The position numbers were made by a program, and so were the translations under genes. From NCBI GenBank assembly GCA_036768485.1, contig JAVLUZ010000399.1, positions 237,058-301,057 of the forward strand: a stretch of 64,000 nucleotides of DNA. Direction: 5' to 3'. Shown here piece by piece: positions 39,487 to 51,914 of this stretch. Numbering within the stretch: position 1 is the first letter of the stretch; every line of letters starts with the position of its first letter. The notes beneath the pieces are model-generated. The model saw only the letters and a list, made by a program, of their open reading frames with translations, searched no databases and was not told where the DNA came from. This DNA comes from Mermis nigrescens. Lineage: Eukaryota > Nematoda > Enoplea > Mermithida > Mermithidae.

Positions 39487-39998
39487 CACACGTGAGCGTG
39501 GGGGGTTGAGGGGTTTGCAACCCCAGAAGTTTGAATACCTCCCCAAAAATCAGAATACCCTCCTATAATTTAATTTTTGAAAATTTTTTGCTTTTTAAGC
39601 AATTTTTTGATGCCATTCTATAGTGTTTGATGAGAAATGTCGAAATATGGTGTTGTTTCGCCATACGACTACTTTTAAGAACTTTTTTGACCTTTGAAAA
39701 TGTTTTCTCCCCCCAGAAATTTTTTCCTCCACCCCCCCCAGAATTTCGGTGCTGCCCACCTAATGGCGACACCAAAACTCTGGGAGGGGGTGCAAGATTT
39801 TTCAAAGGTCAAAAAATGATTTTAAAAGTAGTGATATGGCCAAAAACACCGCTTTTTAACTTTTCTCATCGAGCACTATCGATTGGCATCAAAAAATTGC
39901 GAAAAAACATAAACATTCTTAAAAATTGAATTCTGGGGAGTATTTTGATTTCATGGGGTGCATACCCCCAAATCCACTACTTCATACGCCCAAGTATG
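39487..39998. mobile_element. Two CACACCTGGGC-type hAT MITE copies, head to head
   Basis: The left copy (39487 to about 39760) is inverted relative to the right copy (about 39761-39998). Both match the complete MITEs at 55489-55749 and 55879-56147 (blocks AAAATTTTTTGCTTTTTAGC-like, GATGCCATT..TAGTG and AACTTTTCTCATCGAGCACT-like). Immediately left, TAGGTGGGCGGCAC is a third, almost entirely lost, copy end. The flanks 39479-39486 and 39999-40006 do not match, so the arrangement arose by nested insertion or rearrangement. The copies are more diverged than those in the 55-kb region. Confidence 0.75.
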
Positions 39999-40789
39999 GT
40001 TTGCAGACGAGTCACTATTTTTTTCCTTGTTGAGATTGTGACTTGCGCCATAGCGTTCCGATTCGCACAGCATACCCACTGAAAGTGAAACAAAATGCAC
40101 AAATGTACTGACGAGAAAATATGCACTTATCTTTTCGATTTCACAGCTTTTCACTCAATATTCGAAAATTGTAGTTTTTGACAGCGATTTTTACACAAAG
40201 ACTTATGCTACGGAATGCACTTTGCGAATAATCCTTTTAAGATCCTTTGAGAGTCCACTTATATTGGAAAAATTGTTAAGGATAAAATTATATATGACCG
40301 GAAAGCTTTGGTCCATTTCATATCTATTTCAAAATTTGTCAAAAATTCATGATTTTGAAAGATTGTAGAATGAAATAAAGTAATTGTGTTGTATGTTTCT
40401 TAAAAAGAGCACACTATAATAAAACCATTCCGACTTATTCTGCTTGCTCGAAAGCTAATTGAGAATTTGCTAAACAAAACAGTTGAAATTCGGGCAATTT
40501 TTGGGGCTTCATCATGGATTAGTCATTTCAGAATATAGCTTCTTAACCATTAAGCAAATTATTGTAATACCAGCTAAATAATTAGAAGTTCTCTTTTCTT
40601 TGGTAAAACCTCAGTTAGCTTATTCATGCAGCAATCCGTGACATTTTAGTTGAAATTCTCATCGTACAATGAATACCCGGCGGTTTAAAGTAGAAAAACT
40701 GTGCAGGAAAATTGATGTTTTGACTCCGAGTTTAAAATTGTCGTGTTTCAAATAAACTTCGAGTTCGGTTCATAGCTAGAGACCCATTT
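39999..40789. other. A+T-rich interval without recognisable features
   Basis: I found no frame with protein-like composition, no termini and no RNA gene signals here. Confidence 0.4.
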
Positions 40790-41400
40790 TGGCATCTATA
40801 AGATTAGTTTTGAGTTTTCCGTGTGCGCGTGTGAGTCCGAGAGAAAGTTCTCATTCCATAATCCAGTGATCCTCATATTTGGACCTAACGGGTACTTCGA
40901 ACCCATGATTCCGAATTTTAGATCTGGCTTAATGGTTTCTGAAACCCGTGAACGACAAATTAAAATAAAAAGTTTGGTTGCCTTCAGGCTTATGTAGTAG
41001 CCATGAGACAGACTTTTTATGCCACACTTGCTTAACTTTAAATGCGCTATCGATTTGTGTAAATTAATTTACACTGGAGTGTAAACCGACAAAAAACCGT
41101 AACAGAAACGCTTTTTAACCTTGCATTTTCCTTAATATACGGAATCGCAGCACATGGGTTTAATTTATATTTTAACTGTTATTAAGTAGTTTTTGGATGA
41201 CCTTACTGTAGAATTTGAAGAAAATTCGAGGATTGGTTTTTGAGATACAGGAGACCGAACATACCCTATCAATTTCGTAGAATTTTGGGTTTTTGTCTAT
41301 TTGCGGAAGCACAGCTTAATTTTAACTTCCCTGAAATTGGCTCCTGTTGTTTCTTTGACCTCTGATTTCGGGTAGACTATTCAAAGAGCATGATTGAGTT
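40790..41400 (+). repeat. Highly diverged Helitron-like body fragment
   Basis: The segment TTACTGTAGAATTTGAAGAA, then AAATTCGAGGATTGGTTTTT, and TTTGGGTTTTTGTCTATTTG at 41200-41310 match the body of the element at 24065-24170. Upstream blocks around CGATTTGTGTAAATTAATTT (41049) correspond to 23925-23960. Divergence is much greater than among the three copies at 20-25 kb, so this is an older insertion or a related family. Confidence 0.5.
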
Positions 41401-41462
41401 CTAAAATACTTAGGGAAGGGTTATGCGGAAACTTCAGAAGACTACAAAAAAGCATTGTATTT

Positions 41463-42236
41463 GTTTCGTTTATCTCTTAACTTTATTAGAGGCGGAAGAG
41501 AAGTTCTCTTACCAACACTCTATTTATCGGACAAACACGTTGTGTAATTTTTTAGCCAGATAAGGTTGTAAAACTTAGGTGCTTTAGCTAATTAATTAAA
41601 TAATTTTTAAGTTCAATAAACTACGACTCAGCAGTCAGCCAGCACTTTTACTAACCTTGAATTAGTTAAAATCCCTAAGTATGGCGACGTTCAGACGCTT
41701 TTATGAGAATAAAATTAACGAAAGATCGTGAAATATTTTCTTCAATCAAATACTGCTAAATAATCAGCGATAATAATGACCGAATGACTCAGACGCTCCA
41801 AAATCGCGCATGACTATTCGAATAAAACAAGTGTCAAATTAAAGAAAAACGGGTCGAAAAACGAATGTATTTTAGGAAGCGACGTGAAACTGCGTAAAGT
41901 ACACTTAACATACCAAAAAGCACATGTTTATGATAATTAAGTACTTACATCAAATACACAGGGTGTACGTGCGGCAAGTAGCGTAGCTATGTGCTAAGTA
42001 AGAGATCTGTTTATAAAAAGCGCGCTAAAAGGGTCATCAAAGTTTGACAGGTAGCGAATAAAAATAAAAATCGTGCATTCATTACAGCTAATGATATTTG
42101 AATATTTTATGAGCATAACAGAAGTTACACGTAGGCATAAGTCTACAATTTTATAGTGTAGATTGCACAATAAGTACTATGAAAAGCGTTATTATTTAAG
42201 AAAGCACTGCAAATATGCTTTGAAGCATATGCAATA
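41463..42236 (-). repeat. 3' LTR of element 1
   Basis: It pairs with 51915-52684. On the minus strand the LTR starts TATTGCATATGCTTCAAAGC (the first dinucleotide decayed from TG) and ends AGATAAACGAAACA. A purine-rich tract adjoins its start. Confidence 0.9.
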
Positions 42237-42251
42237 CTCTCCCTTCCAGCT
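42237..42251 (-). other. Polypurine tract of element 1
   Basis: The minus-strand sequence AGCTGGAAGGGAGAG immediately precedes the 3' LTR, the position where plus-strand DNA synthesis is primed in LTR retroelements. Confidence 0.7.
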
Positions 42252-42507
42252 ACGAGCTCCTGCGAGTCCTTTGGAAAAGAGGAACAGGGTTCCAGCTATT
42301 CCAAAGTGCTGCAGCTGGTTACAATCAATGCTAGACACAAAACGCGCGTATGCCACATACCTACACACTACAAGTATGTTGTACTACACTTTCAAATTAA
42401 GGCACACACAAGGAAAAGGATGTTACAATTTCCAAAAAAAAGGCACAACCAAGATGCTACACCACAACAAAATATAGCACAGACAAGAGAAGGCTGCAAT
42501 CAAGAGT

Positions 42508-44767
42508 TCATCTCTGAGCATTGACGTTGTTCCACAGCAACATAATGAAGCCTTCCATTCCACTGCAGCCAGTCATGATGTGCTCACGTGCCACTGCTTG
42601 TGCCGTAAGTGGCCCAAGGCATGCATTAGCAGCCAAAAAGTTCTCCATTGCTGTGACAGTGTCCTCCAACCGCCGCTGCATATGCACAGTGTGATCAACC
42701 CAGCGTGAAACCATCTTCTCCATAGGAATCAAAGGACACAGTTCTTCCAAATCCTTTGACCGACTAAAACTCTTTGGCCCATCACGCCACTTATCATACT
42801 GCTGCGCCGCCACGTGCCACAATTGTGCCTTCACCTCCCAGTCCAGGGGACCTGGTATTGGTTTCAATGCACAGCTCTGCTGTCGCCAATGCAAAAATGA
42901 GGGTGCATCTGCGAAACGTTCACATATAGTTATGTTGCCATTGCAACCACTCAATAATATTGGTTGCATCCTGATGTTGAATGCTTATTTGCTCCACCTG
43001 ACTTGTAGGCGCAAGCTGCGGGTCTACAGATTCATCAAGTGCACAACCCTGACCTGAATTTTTAGAGCAACGCTCCCTGGCTAAATTTAGCCAGTGCAGT
43101 CGTCTTCTAGCATACTGAAATGCATAGGGACGTTGCTGCAAATGACTTCTCCGCCAAACCTGCAACCTATGAAGCCAGTATCCACAATTTGGCATCCTTT
43201 GACGACCAATCAACTCCTTCATATAAAACGTTGGCGCTTGAACTGCCATAGACTGCTGCCAAGTTGGGACACGACTTTTCCAATAATTGGACCAAACTTT
43301 TCCAGGTGCCTTTCCCATGATGTATCGAAACAGTGTCTTTCTGACGAACCACATATATCGTCGTTGATTGCGCATTGCCAAAATACATGCAATTTTAGCA
43401 GCAATGAAACGAAACTTTCCATACAAATAATTGTAGCGAAAATACAAGCAAAGTGGCATACATGACATAAACGCGTTCACTTCATCCTCAAAGATAGTTA
43501 TCAGATTTAGGATGGAACGTGGGACAGGTCTTGGGGTTGGGTTTTGAACCTGGGGTGGTGCCTCTAGAGCCAACCCTCTCATATGTAAAACCAACCCATC
43601 TCCTGCTCCCTGCAACTTACCACCATCATTGAGTTCCACTGAAGGACTGGGATCTGGCAGCAGAGCTGACTCCACCCAACCTTCTGTTTCCCTCTCAAGC
43701 TTTGGAGTTTCTCCATCACACTCCATAGGCTCTTCTTGGCTTGCTGTCTCATCCCCTCTGTGAATTTCTTCATCTAAAACAACAGCCCCTAAAAAGTAAG
43801 ATGAGCGTCTTATAGTCCTAGTAAACAACCAATTATTTTCCAATGTTGTAGAAAATATTTTGAAAATTGGCCAATAATTATGATGCCAAAATTTGTAAGG
43901 TGAACATAGAGCAAAGGACAAAAATATATCAATTTGCTGAATTGCCAAAGCTGACATCAGCCTTTTTTCACCCTCTGTCACCTGGTAAGGATCCTTGCAG
44001 TTTTTCCAGCCAGCAGGACTAAATGCTGCTGCATGGAGAATGTCTGCATGTTGAAACAGTGCACTAAACATTTCACTAACAGAATGACATCCTGGCAGGC
44101 CCAGACATTGGTGAATGCCATTTGAGCAGTGCTCTAGCAGCATCTCACCAGTCTCTGCCCTCCTTACCTTATATCCTCCATTGTACATATCACTCAAATC
44201 AACAACTGATCTTGCGTCGATTGTGACCAGTTGAACTGCTTCAAACCAGTAAACTATAAGATCTAAAAATGCACTTACACAAAACATAACCTTTACGATC
44301 TTTTCATTGGTAACTAATTCAAAAACATGTTGCATAAACTAAAATCCACATCATCTGCAACAAAATATGAAAACAGAAAATAAAATGACATACCCTTTGC
44401 AAAATTTGTCCCTAAAAGGACACCAAAAGGATTTATAGGATCATTCGAATCCTCCTATAATTGAAATACTTACCACAGGCAACTCCTCCTTACTTAACCA
44501 CTCCATCAGCAATTTCATATATCTCTTCGCACTTGCATAGGTCAAAATGCAATGTGTCAACTCTCCTTTGCCTGGGAATTGCTCCAAGTTCTTCTCCCAT
44601 ACAGGACTCCAATCATTGCAGATGTCTAAGGGTAAGGTACCCTTAGACAGTCTAGCATCCAACTGCAACGTCTCATCAACCTGATTTTCTCCTACTACAT
44701 CAAACAACGTGCTCACGACAAACTCTGGAGAAGGTCTCGCAGCAGTTTGGCCACCAAAATTTTTCAT
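42508..44767 (-). CDS. Unrecognised extra ORF of element 1, between pol and the 3' LTR (spliced, frameshifted)
   Basis: Exon 1 starts at the ATG at 44767 and runs about 98 codons to a strong donor (GTAAGT from 44473). A 135-nt intron closes with TTTTAG at 44339, and coding resumes in frame as FMQHVFELVTNEK. A long open stretch runs to 42920, where a shift moves coding to the frame that ends at 42508. The total is about 700 residues. Visible parts are a Cys/Trp-rich globular first half, an acidic Pro-rich linker (about 43760-43500), a basic Arg/Trp-rich part (YMWFVRKTLFRY, WLHRLQVWRRSH) and an amphipathic tail. There is no signal peptide or convincing transmembrane anchor, so it does not look like env. 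I do not recognise the family. Confidence 0.6.
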
Positions 44768-44886
44768 CTAAATTACAATTAAACTTAAATCGACTGCTCC
44801 ATTACTATACAAAACATAATAAAACATGGAAAATAAATAAATAATAAAAAAACATACTCATAAATGCTAGTCATGCATTAAATCTG

Positions 44887-47800
44887 TTAGTTATTATTTG
44901 CCCTCTTTCTCATCAAAGCTTCTTTATATGCAGCAGCTTCGTGAAGAACAGTACAATCCAGTCTAGTTCGTTTTGGCAGCAAATGCTTGTGTGTCTCATA
45001 TGGATACACATCTGCCTTCTTAACAATAACTGGTGTATTTGTGCCAAATAAAATGACTAGCAATTCATCAACAGATCTACACAACAAATGACCAACACGT
45101 GCATCATGCTTCATTGCATATGCACACCTTACTGGATGACCAGGAGACTGTATAATCACTAGATCTCCCTCCTGTACAGAAAGTGAGGCTTCATTCTCCC
45201 CTTCTTCCTCCAAATTTGGGTCAACAGCTTGCTGTTGAGCCAATTGTTGATGTCTACTAGCATCAGAATCTGTAGCAGTGCTATCAGAAGCTGTGGTTTT
45301 CACATCAGTTCTTCCCTCCTTGGAGTTCTGTTTGGAACTATCAGAACTCTTTTGCACATCAACTTCTGACCCAGACTGCCCATTGCCATTCTCTTCCACA
45401 ACTGCAGGGCACACTGCTGAACGAGTCTGGCCTAAATCTGCTTTTGAATAAAAGGGCCGTAACTGATCAGCATGAGCCTGTCTCTCTGGAGCCTGAATGT
45501 GCTTGGCTCTTATGACATACAACACTGGTGACAGCTGATGCACAATCACATATGGACCGATCCACTTACGAGCTAACTTACCTTTTACTCCTTTTGGTCG
45601 TCTAAAATTTGTATACATCACTGTCTGGCCTACTTTGTACTGAACTTCCAATGATTTTCGGTCATAATACTTTTTGCTCTTCTGTTGAGATGCCTTAATA
45701 TTTGCTTGAGCAATCAATCAAGCTTCTTGTAGCCGATTTTGCACAACTTCAATATCATATGGTCCACTAACATCTGGATCCACTGTACGACGCAACACAA
45801 CATCAAGTGGATATTGAGGCAGTCGACCATAAACCAATTCAAAAGGCATTTTTCCTGTAGATTCTTGAACAGAAGTATTATATGCGAAGGTCAAATAAGG
45901 TAGCAAGAGATCCCAATCAGAATGTTGATCCCGTGTGCAAGTTGCTAACATCTGGATCAATGTCCGATTGAATCTCTCAACAAGGCCATCTGTCTGTGGC
46001 CTGTATGGAGCAGTAGTAAGCTTTTTAACCTTCAGCAACTCACATAAATCCTTAATTAGCTGACTTGTAAATTGCTTACCCTGATCAGTTAAGACTGTCT
46101 TTGGTGCTCCATGCTGCAATATCACTTGATGCAAGAGAAATTTTGCAACAGTCTCTGAACGAATATCCGACAAAGCTGCTGTGATAACCCATTTTGAAAG
46201 ATATTCAGTGCACACAATAACATACCTCTTGCCATTTTGTGTCAACGGGAGCTCTAAAATATCCATAGCTATTAGATCAAAAATCTTTCCAACTGGTATG
46301 CTATGCAAAGGGCTATGCGGAAGTGGACTAGCTTTCATTTCTTGACAATCTTTGCATGATCTAATCCATACTTGAACATCATCCCACATTTGAGGCCACC
46401 AATACTTTTCTTGGATCCTCTTTAGGGTTCGAACCATGCCCATGTGGCCACCAAACAGGGAGTTATGATAGTAATAAAGGATATCTTCCTTCCTTTTCTG
46501 CTGGGACCACCAATCTCAATTTGTGGTTGTCTGCTCCAGGAAACTGAGTAAGTCTATACAATTGACTATCATCTGCATAAACAAAATCCTTTGAAAGCCT
46601 TTGTAACCTAGCAGCCTCTTCTGGGGATTCAGGCACTTGATCAAGTATTTGATAGCATAAGATAGGCCTGCAAAATTCATCATCCCACTGATCATCTGTC
46701 CAACTCCTTGGAAGCTTTTCTTCATATCTATGCACTACTGAACCAAATGCAGCAATGACATTTAGAGGTGTGGCACTAGGAAGATTTCCATTTGGGCAGG
46801 GCCCCTGCTGGTTGTCCTCTAGTGAGCCATGCTCTAACACAACATTGTCCTTATCTTCCACTAGACCATCAGCATCAGGTGGTCTTCTTGATAATCCATC
46901 AGCATTAAGGTTAACCAAGCCCTTTCGATGGAATATCTGGAAGTTGTATGAACTTAACTCTTGCTGCCAGTGCAAAACTCGACCATTTACCCCATTGTAA
47001 CTACGTAGTGCACGTGCAGCAGAGCTGTCAGTCACTAGATCAAATTCTCGACCAAAGACATAAGGTCTAAAAGGTCCTGTAACTGCCCAATAAATAGCCA
47101 GCATTTCTTTATCATTTATGTGATACCTTCTCTCAGCATCAGACAATGTTCGACTGGCGTAAGAAATAACCCATTCCATCTTACCCTCATATTGAGCTAA
47201 AACAGCACCTAAACCACGTTCACTTGCATCAGTGTATACCACAAATTGCTTAGAAAAATCAGGGTACCGAAGTGTGGGGTACTGCATTGCTTCTTTCTTT
47301 AGCTGTTCAAATGTAGCTTGACATTCCTCAGTCCATTCATAACTCCTTGCAGTCTTTCTTAGGTCATTGAGTACTGCAGCTTTAGCAGAAAAATTCTTAT
47401 TAAAACGACAATAATACTGCATCAGTCCCATAAATGATGCTAGTTCTTTCTTGTCTTTGGGAACTGGCCAGTTATTGATTGCTTCAATCTTCTTAGGATC
47501 TGGTCTTACACCTTCTGCTGATATAAGATGACCTAAAAATGGGACCTCATCCTTACCAAACTCGCACTTTTCACCTTTTAAGGTCATTCCAGCCTTCTTC
47601 AATCGATCAAACACCATTTGCAAGTGAATGAGATGTTCATCAAAATCCTTCAAAAATGTGATGATATCATCTAGATAGACTGTGCAGAAGTTCCACAGAT
47701 AGCCATCAAGAACTAGATCCATTAGTCGCTGAAATGTGGAGGGTGCATTACACAACCCAAATGGCATCACTGTGAATTCAAAAAGTCCTTTCCTGCTATA

Positions 47801-48994
47801 AAACGCTGTCTTCTCTTTGCTTGATGCTTCAAGCTCAACTTGCCAATACCCAGAGGCTAAATCCAATGTTGAGAAAACCTTTGCTGAACCTAGTGCATCT
47901 AGTGTCTCATTAATCCTGGGCAGAGGATAAACATCCTTTTTTGTGACACTATTAAGCATGCAAAAATCAATGCATGGCCTCCAAGTGCCATCTTTCTTTT
48001 GGACTAAGACAAAATTTGCCCTGTAAGGACTTTTAGATGGCTGAATCACACCAGCTTGTTGCATCTTCTCTACTTCCTGATCTATAATTTCTTTCTGAGA
48101 CTCTGGAATTCGCCTGGCACTTTGTATGACTGGTGGTGAATCTCCTGTATCAATCTTGTGTGATATAAGGCTAGTCCGTCCAATGCTTCCAGTAATTTCC
48201 ACAAAAAGGTCCTTATTTTGCTTGATCAACTCAGCAAGCATTTTCTTCTGTTCATCTATTAAAGTAGACTTTGATCCTGCAGCCTTGCTAACAATTTCAG
48301 CAACAATCGCCTCAATTGGGCAATTATCCTCCTTGACTTTAACAGAGGCAGCATCAGCAGGACAAGCCAAACAGGGTTCCAGCTGTCCTGGATGCACCCC
48401 TGGCTCAGTCTCAATTATTCCTAGAATAGTTCCTTCCTTGATCTTCTTCATCTTACTGGACATATTTATCATGGGCAGTGGTATCAGGCCATTATCTGTC
48501 TTCACTAGTGCCTCAGCACCTAGCAAGCCTCCTGGTTTCAAGGATTCACTCCCAATGAATGTGCCCTGAAATGAGCCTGTGATACCATCTACTCTACCCA
48601 TCACGTGACAGATGCTATTTGGAGGGACCTTGATAGCCGTTTCAGCTCTAACAAAGCAAGAGATTGGCCTGTCATGCACAACTGGCTCCAAAAATTTTGT
48701 GTAGACCAACTGATTACCTACATGAGCATAAGCAGCCTTAGCTCGAACATCAACCAACAGTGAGCCATCAAACATGCCTTCTGCCCCTATAATTAGGTCA
48801 AATGGCAGTGTATCCACTATGACAAACACTGTGCTAAATTGGTGCACACAAGGAATACCGATTCCTACATTTAATGTCACTTCACCACTTACCTGAATGA
48901 CATGATTTGACAAACTACTGATTTCAGAAACTGGGAAATCTGAATGTCTCCTTGGCTCAGGGCTGGCTGTATGCGTTCGAAGAAATCCTTGCAA
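44887..48994 (-). CDS. pol: Element 1 pol: protease C-part, reverse transcriptase, RNase H, integrase
   Basis: The frame 48994-46463 holds the protease flank (LIIGAEGMFDGSLLVDV), an RT with YLDD at residues 440-443 of that frame and MPFGLCNAPSTFQ, and RNase H with VVYTDAS (about 589) and NDKEML (about 630). After a one-base shift near 46480, integrase follows: a zinc-binding region (HNSLFGGHMGM then CKDC), then a D,D-35-E core (MDILELPL, LTDQGKQF, TDGLVERFNRT). An in-frame TGA at 45718-45720 precedes the tail with WIGPYVIVHQLS, a GPY-type module, and a ~190-residue Ser/Gln/Glu-rich extension to 44887 that is long for the family. Pol makes and integrates the cDNA. Codons are otherwise conserved. 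Confidence 0.92.
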
Positions 48995-50978
48995 ATAATA
49001 TTACACACACTACCATTATCTATTAGTGTGATCACAGGGGTTTTCTGAGGCCCTACTTGTGCCATAATTACAGCATGAAGATCCATGCAAACATTGCGTG
49101 TAGTCACAGCGCCACAAGACACCATACATCCTAGAGTAGGAGCTTGCCACTTAGCTGATAAGTCAGTTGGTTGAGTGTCTGGACAGGGTCCTGACATCAC
49201 ACCCCCTTGACTAGCAGCTTGGTTGCATATCCCTACTGAATGGTTCTGATATTGTGGAAATTGGTATTGTAAGTGATCAGGTGAGCCACATACATAGCAC
49301 ATACGTAGCTCACGAGCAAATGTTGCATTTGGTGGCATAAAAGTTCTCTGCCCCTTGCCTAACCCTGCATGAAATGTCTGAGGAGGCTGCATGTTAGTGC
49401 CTCCTTGATTCCTGTGACTCACATAGCCTTGAGATTTATAAGCAGGGGTTACATGTGGTACCTGTGACTTAGATGCATTAGGGCACACTGACCTAACATG
49501 ACCTGACTGACCACAGCCAAAACACATCACTGCTTTCCCTTTTGGTACTTGTGTAGGCCTAGCTTGCCCCATGGTTCCACCTCTTCCTTGTGCACCTGGT
49601 GGATGTGGGCCTGTCTCTGTCTTACTTGAAATAAGTGGTGTTGCTTGGAACCCTGATACTTGATTGCTCTTTGCAGGTTTCTGCTTCGCCAATTCTTGTA
49701 AAGTTACTATCCTTAAAGCATAGTCTTCAGCTTCATCCAACGTTTTACAATGCTGCTCAAGTGTCTTCAGGCGTAAAATTTCACTATTGAGCCCGGCTAT
49801 AAACAAACGTATCACTTCACTTTCACTGTGTCCATGGCGTTCATTAGCATAGGCCTTCCTTGCTTTATCTCTGAACTCACTTATGTAGTTATTGACATCC
49901 TCATTCGGCTTTTGCTGCAATCGCCGCAATTCATTTCTCATTTGTTCAAAATGCTGAGATGAAATTAACTTTTTGACCAACTTCCTGCGCAGCCTTTTCC
50001 AATCCTTACAAGTATTGCGACTACAGGAATCTAGAACTTGGGCAGCACGCCCTTCAACTAGGTTAGCAATTAACCAACACTTATAATCTCCACTCCAATC
50101 AGAAGCTTCAGCGGCTCGTTCAATCTTAGCCAACCAATCAAGAAACTCACTGGGGTTGGTTCCATCACAACTCTTAAATTGTAAAGGAATTTTGAACTTC
50201 TTTTTCTGTTGACGCTCCTCAGCATCACTACCTGGATGATGTCTCTCAGACACACAAGTAGACTGGCTGGAGTCACAGCTGCCTGAAGACTGGGGCAGTG
50301 CCTGAGACCTTCGGGACTTACACCTACCCCTGTCAGCCTGCTCATAGACCGAGGACTCCTTACCAACTTTAGTCACAAAACTTTTAAGCATGCCTCTTTC
50401 AGGCCCCAAAAAATCGGCTTCATCATCATATTGTGCCAAATTTCTCTTTAACACATCACTATCCTCTAAGACATTTTCATCCTTGGCTCGCAAGCCATCA
50501 TATTCATCAGCTTTCTCAAAAATGGCGAGTCTCTGTGAGTTCCTCTCAACAGTCTCTCCCAAAGAATTGATCCCAGCACGTAAGTCTTCATCAAACTTAA
50601 CCAAATGTCCACTTACTTTAGTGACATGGTTAACAAGTGATGTTTGTACACTCAACATCCTGTCAAACCTTTCTCTTGTCAAACTACTATTTTTTCAAAC
50701 AATTCAACAGCCTTCTCTACTACCTGCAACCTTCCATCAAGGCTTTGAATGCCGTCATCATGGGCCTGGATACCCTGCTGTACCTCCAAAAACATTTCTT
50801 CAGCCTTGGTCATCCTTCTGCCCTGATGAGAAAGAGAACGATCCACAGATGCTAGCTTCTCTGGGAACGCCTCATACTTTGCTGTCAACTGGGCTAAGTC
50901 ATCCCTAAACCCACATAGAGCCTCAGTGATATCAGCCAAAGTCAAATTCCCAGTACCGGTACCATCAAGAGTGGCCAT
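48889..50978 (-). CDS. gag: Element 1 gag and start of protease
   Basis: Translation most likely starts at the ATG at 50978 (MATLDGTG). A coiled-coil-like N-terminus runs to about 50680, where one base is out of phase, and continues in the 597-codon frame 50682-48889. That frame has a retrotransposon-gag capsid domain (about residues 165-330), a CCHC knuckle CFGCGQSGHVRSVC (387-400) and a second knuckle that has lost its last Cys (CYVCGSPDHLQYQF). The protease active site follows at 555-557, reading LIDNGS where D-T/S-G is expected. Frame passes to pol in the 48889-48994 overlap. Gag packages the RNA and forms the particle. Confidence 0.88.
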
Positions 50979-51149
50979 TCTCAAATAACAAACTGATAGG
51001 ACAACACTTACCAATTCCAAACAAAAGAATACAGCCCTATATACTGTAGACACAAGTGGCTACCCTTACTACTATATGCCTTCTAGCATATAAAATTTCA
51101 GTACAATGCGACGTACTAGTATGCCAATGCGCATACAAAACAAAAAAAT

Positions 51150-51540
51150 CAGCAACTGGCGTTTAAAGTGTACCTTACAGTAGCCAGAAACGCGATAAAA
51201 GTGGTAGAATTACGATTACCCACTTTAAAAACCGATTTATACCGAACTGACAGTGGCCAAAAATGCAATAAAAGCGGTAGAAATCAGACTAACTACTTTA
51301 AAAACCAAACAACTGGCCTTTAAACCAAACCAACAGTGGCCAAAACCACAACAAAAGCAGTAGAATTCCAACTAAATATTTTAAAAACCGAACAAATGGC
51401 CTTTAAACCGAACCAACTGTGGCCAAAAACACAACAAAAGTGGTAGAATTCCGACTACCTATTTTAAAAACCGAACAAATGGTCTTTAAACCAAACCAAC
51501 CGTGGCCAAAAACGCAATAAAAGCGGTAGCAACTTGTGCA
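51150..51540 (-). repeat. ~84-bp tandem repeat in the element 1 leader
   Basis: About five units contain the plus-strand segment GTGGCCAAAAACGCAATAAA, then AGCGGTAGAATT and TTTTAAAAACCGAAC. The GGCCA landmark falls near 51250, 51332, 51418 and 51502. The array lies between gag and the 5' LTR, in the untranslated leader, where expansion does not disturb coding. Confidence 0.8.
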
Positions 51541-51892
51541 CCTATGTTGCTAACCAAGGGGCAAATTAAAATAAATTTGCTAAAAAAACCCTGAACTATA
51601 CTTAAAAAAAATAGAACGTTAATTGTTTAACAAAAATTACTATACACGTTAAAAATGCTACGCCAATTTTTTTTCTGGGCTTTAGTGACCAAAAAGGGGC
51701 CCTAGATCAATGTAGTGAGCTTACAGCAGAGCTAGGTAAAACTCAGCACACTGAGCTACCCACCCGGTCCTTCCCAAAGACCCGTAACACTGGCCGAAAA
51801 ATTGGCGTAACATTATCAGTACAGCCAAAAAACGTTCCTTAATTTTAAAGAGGAAAAAATTGTATTAGCTTTTTAGCTTTTACTGCACCGAA
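51541..51892 (-). other. Element 1 untranslated leader, no gene
   Basis: Non-coding sequence joins the tandem array to the primer-binding-like site. It is expected to contain packaging signals, but none can be pointed out. Confidence 0.5.
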
Positions 51893-51910
51893 ATCCTGGT
51901 GGCAGCACCA
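51893..51910 (-). other. Primer-binding-like site of element 1
   Basis: Four bases inside the 5' LTR the minus strand reads TGGTGCTGCCACCAGGAT, beginning TGG as required to pair with a tRNA 3' CCA end. I do not assign the tRNA. Confidence 0.6.
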
Positions 51911-51914
51911 AAAA

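Noticed and set aside
42508..44767. Env gene of element 1
   Set aside because: The position fits env, but I see no signal peptide, no membrane anchor and no cysteine pattern of a glycoprotein, so I left the function open.
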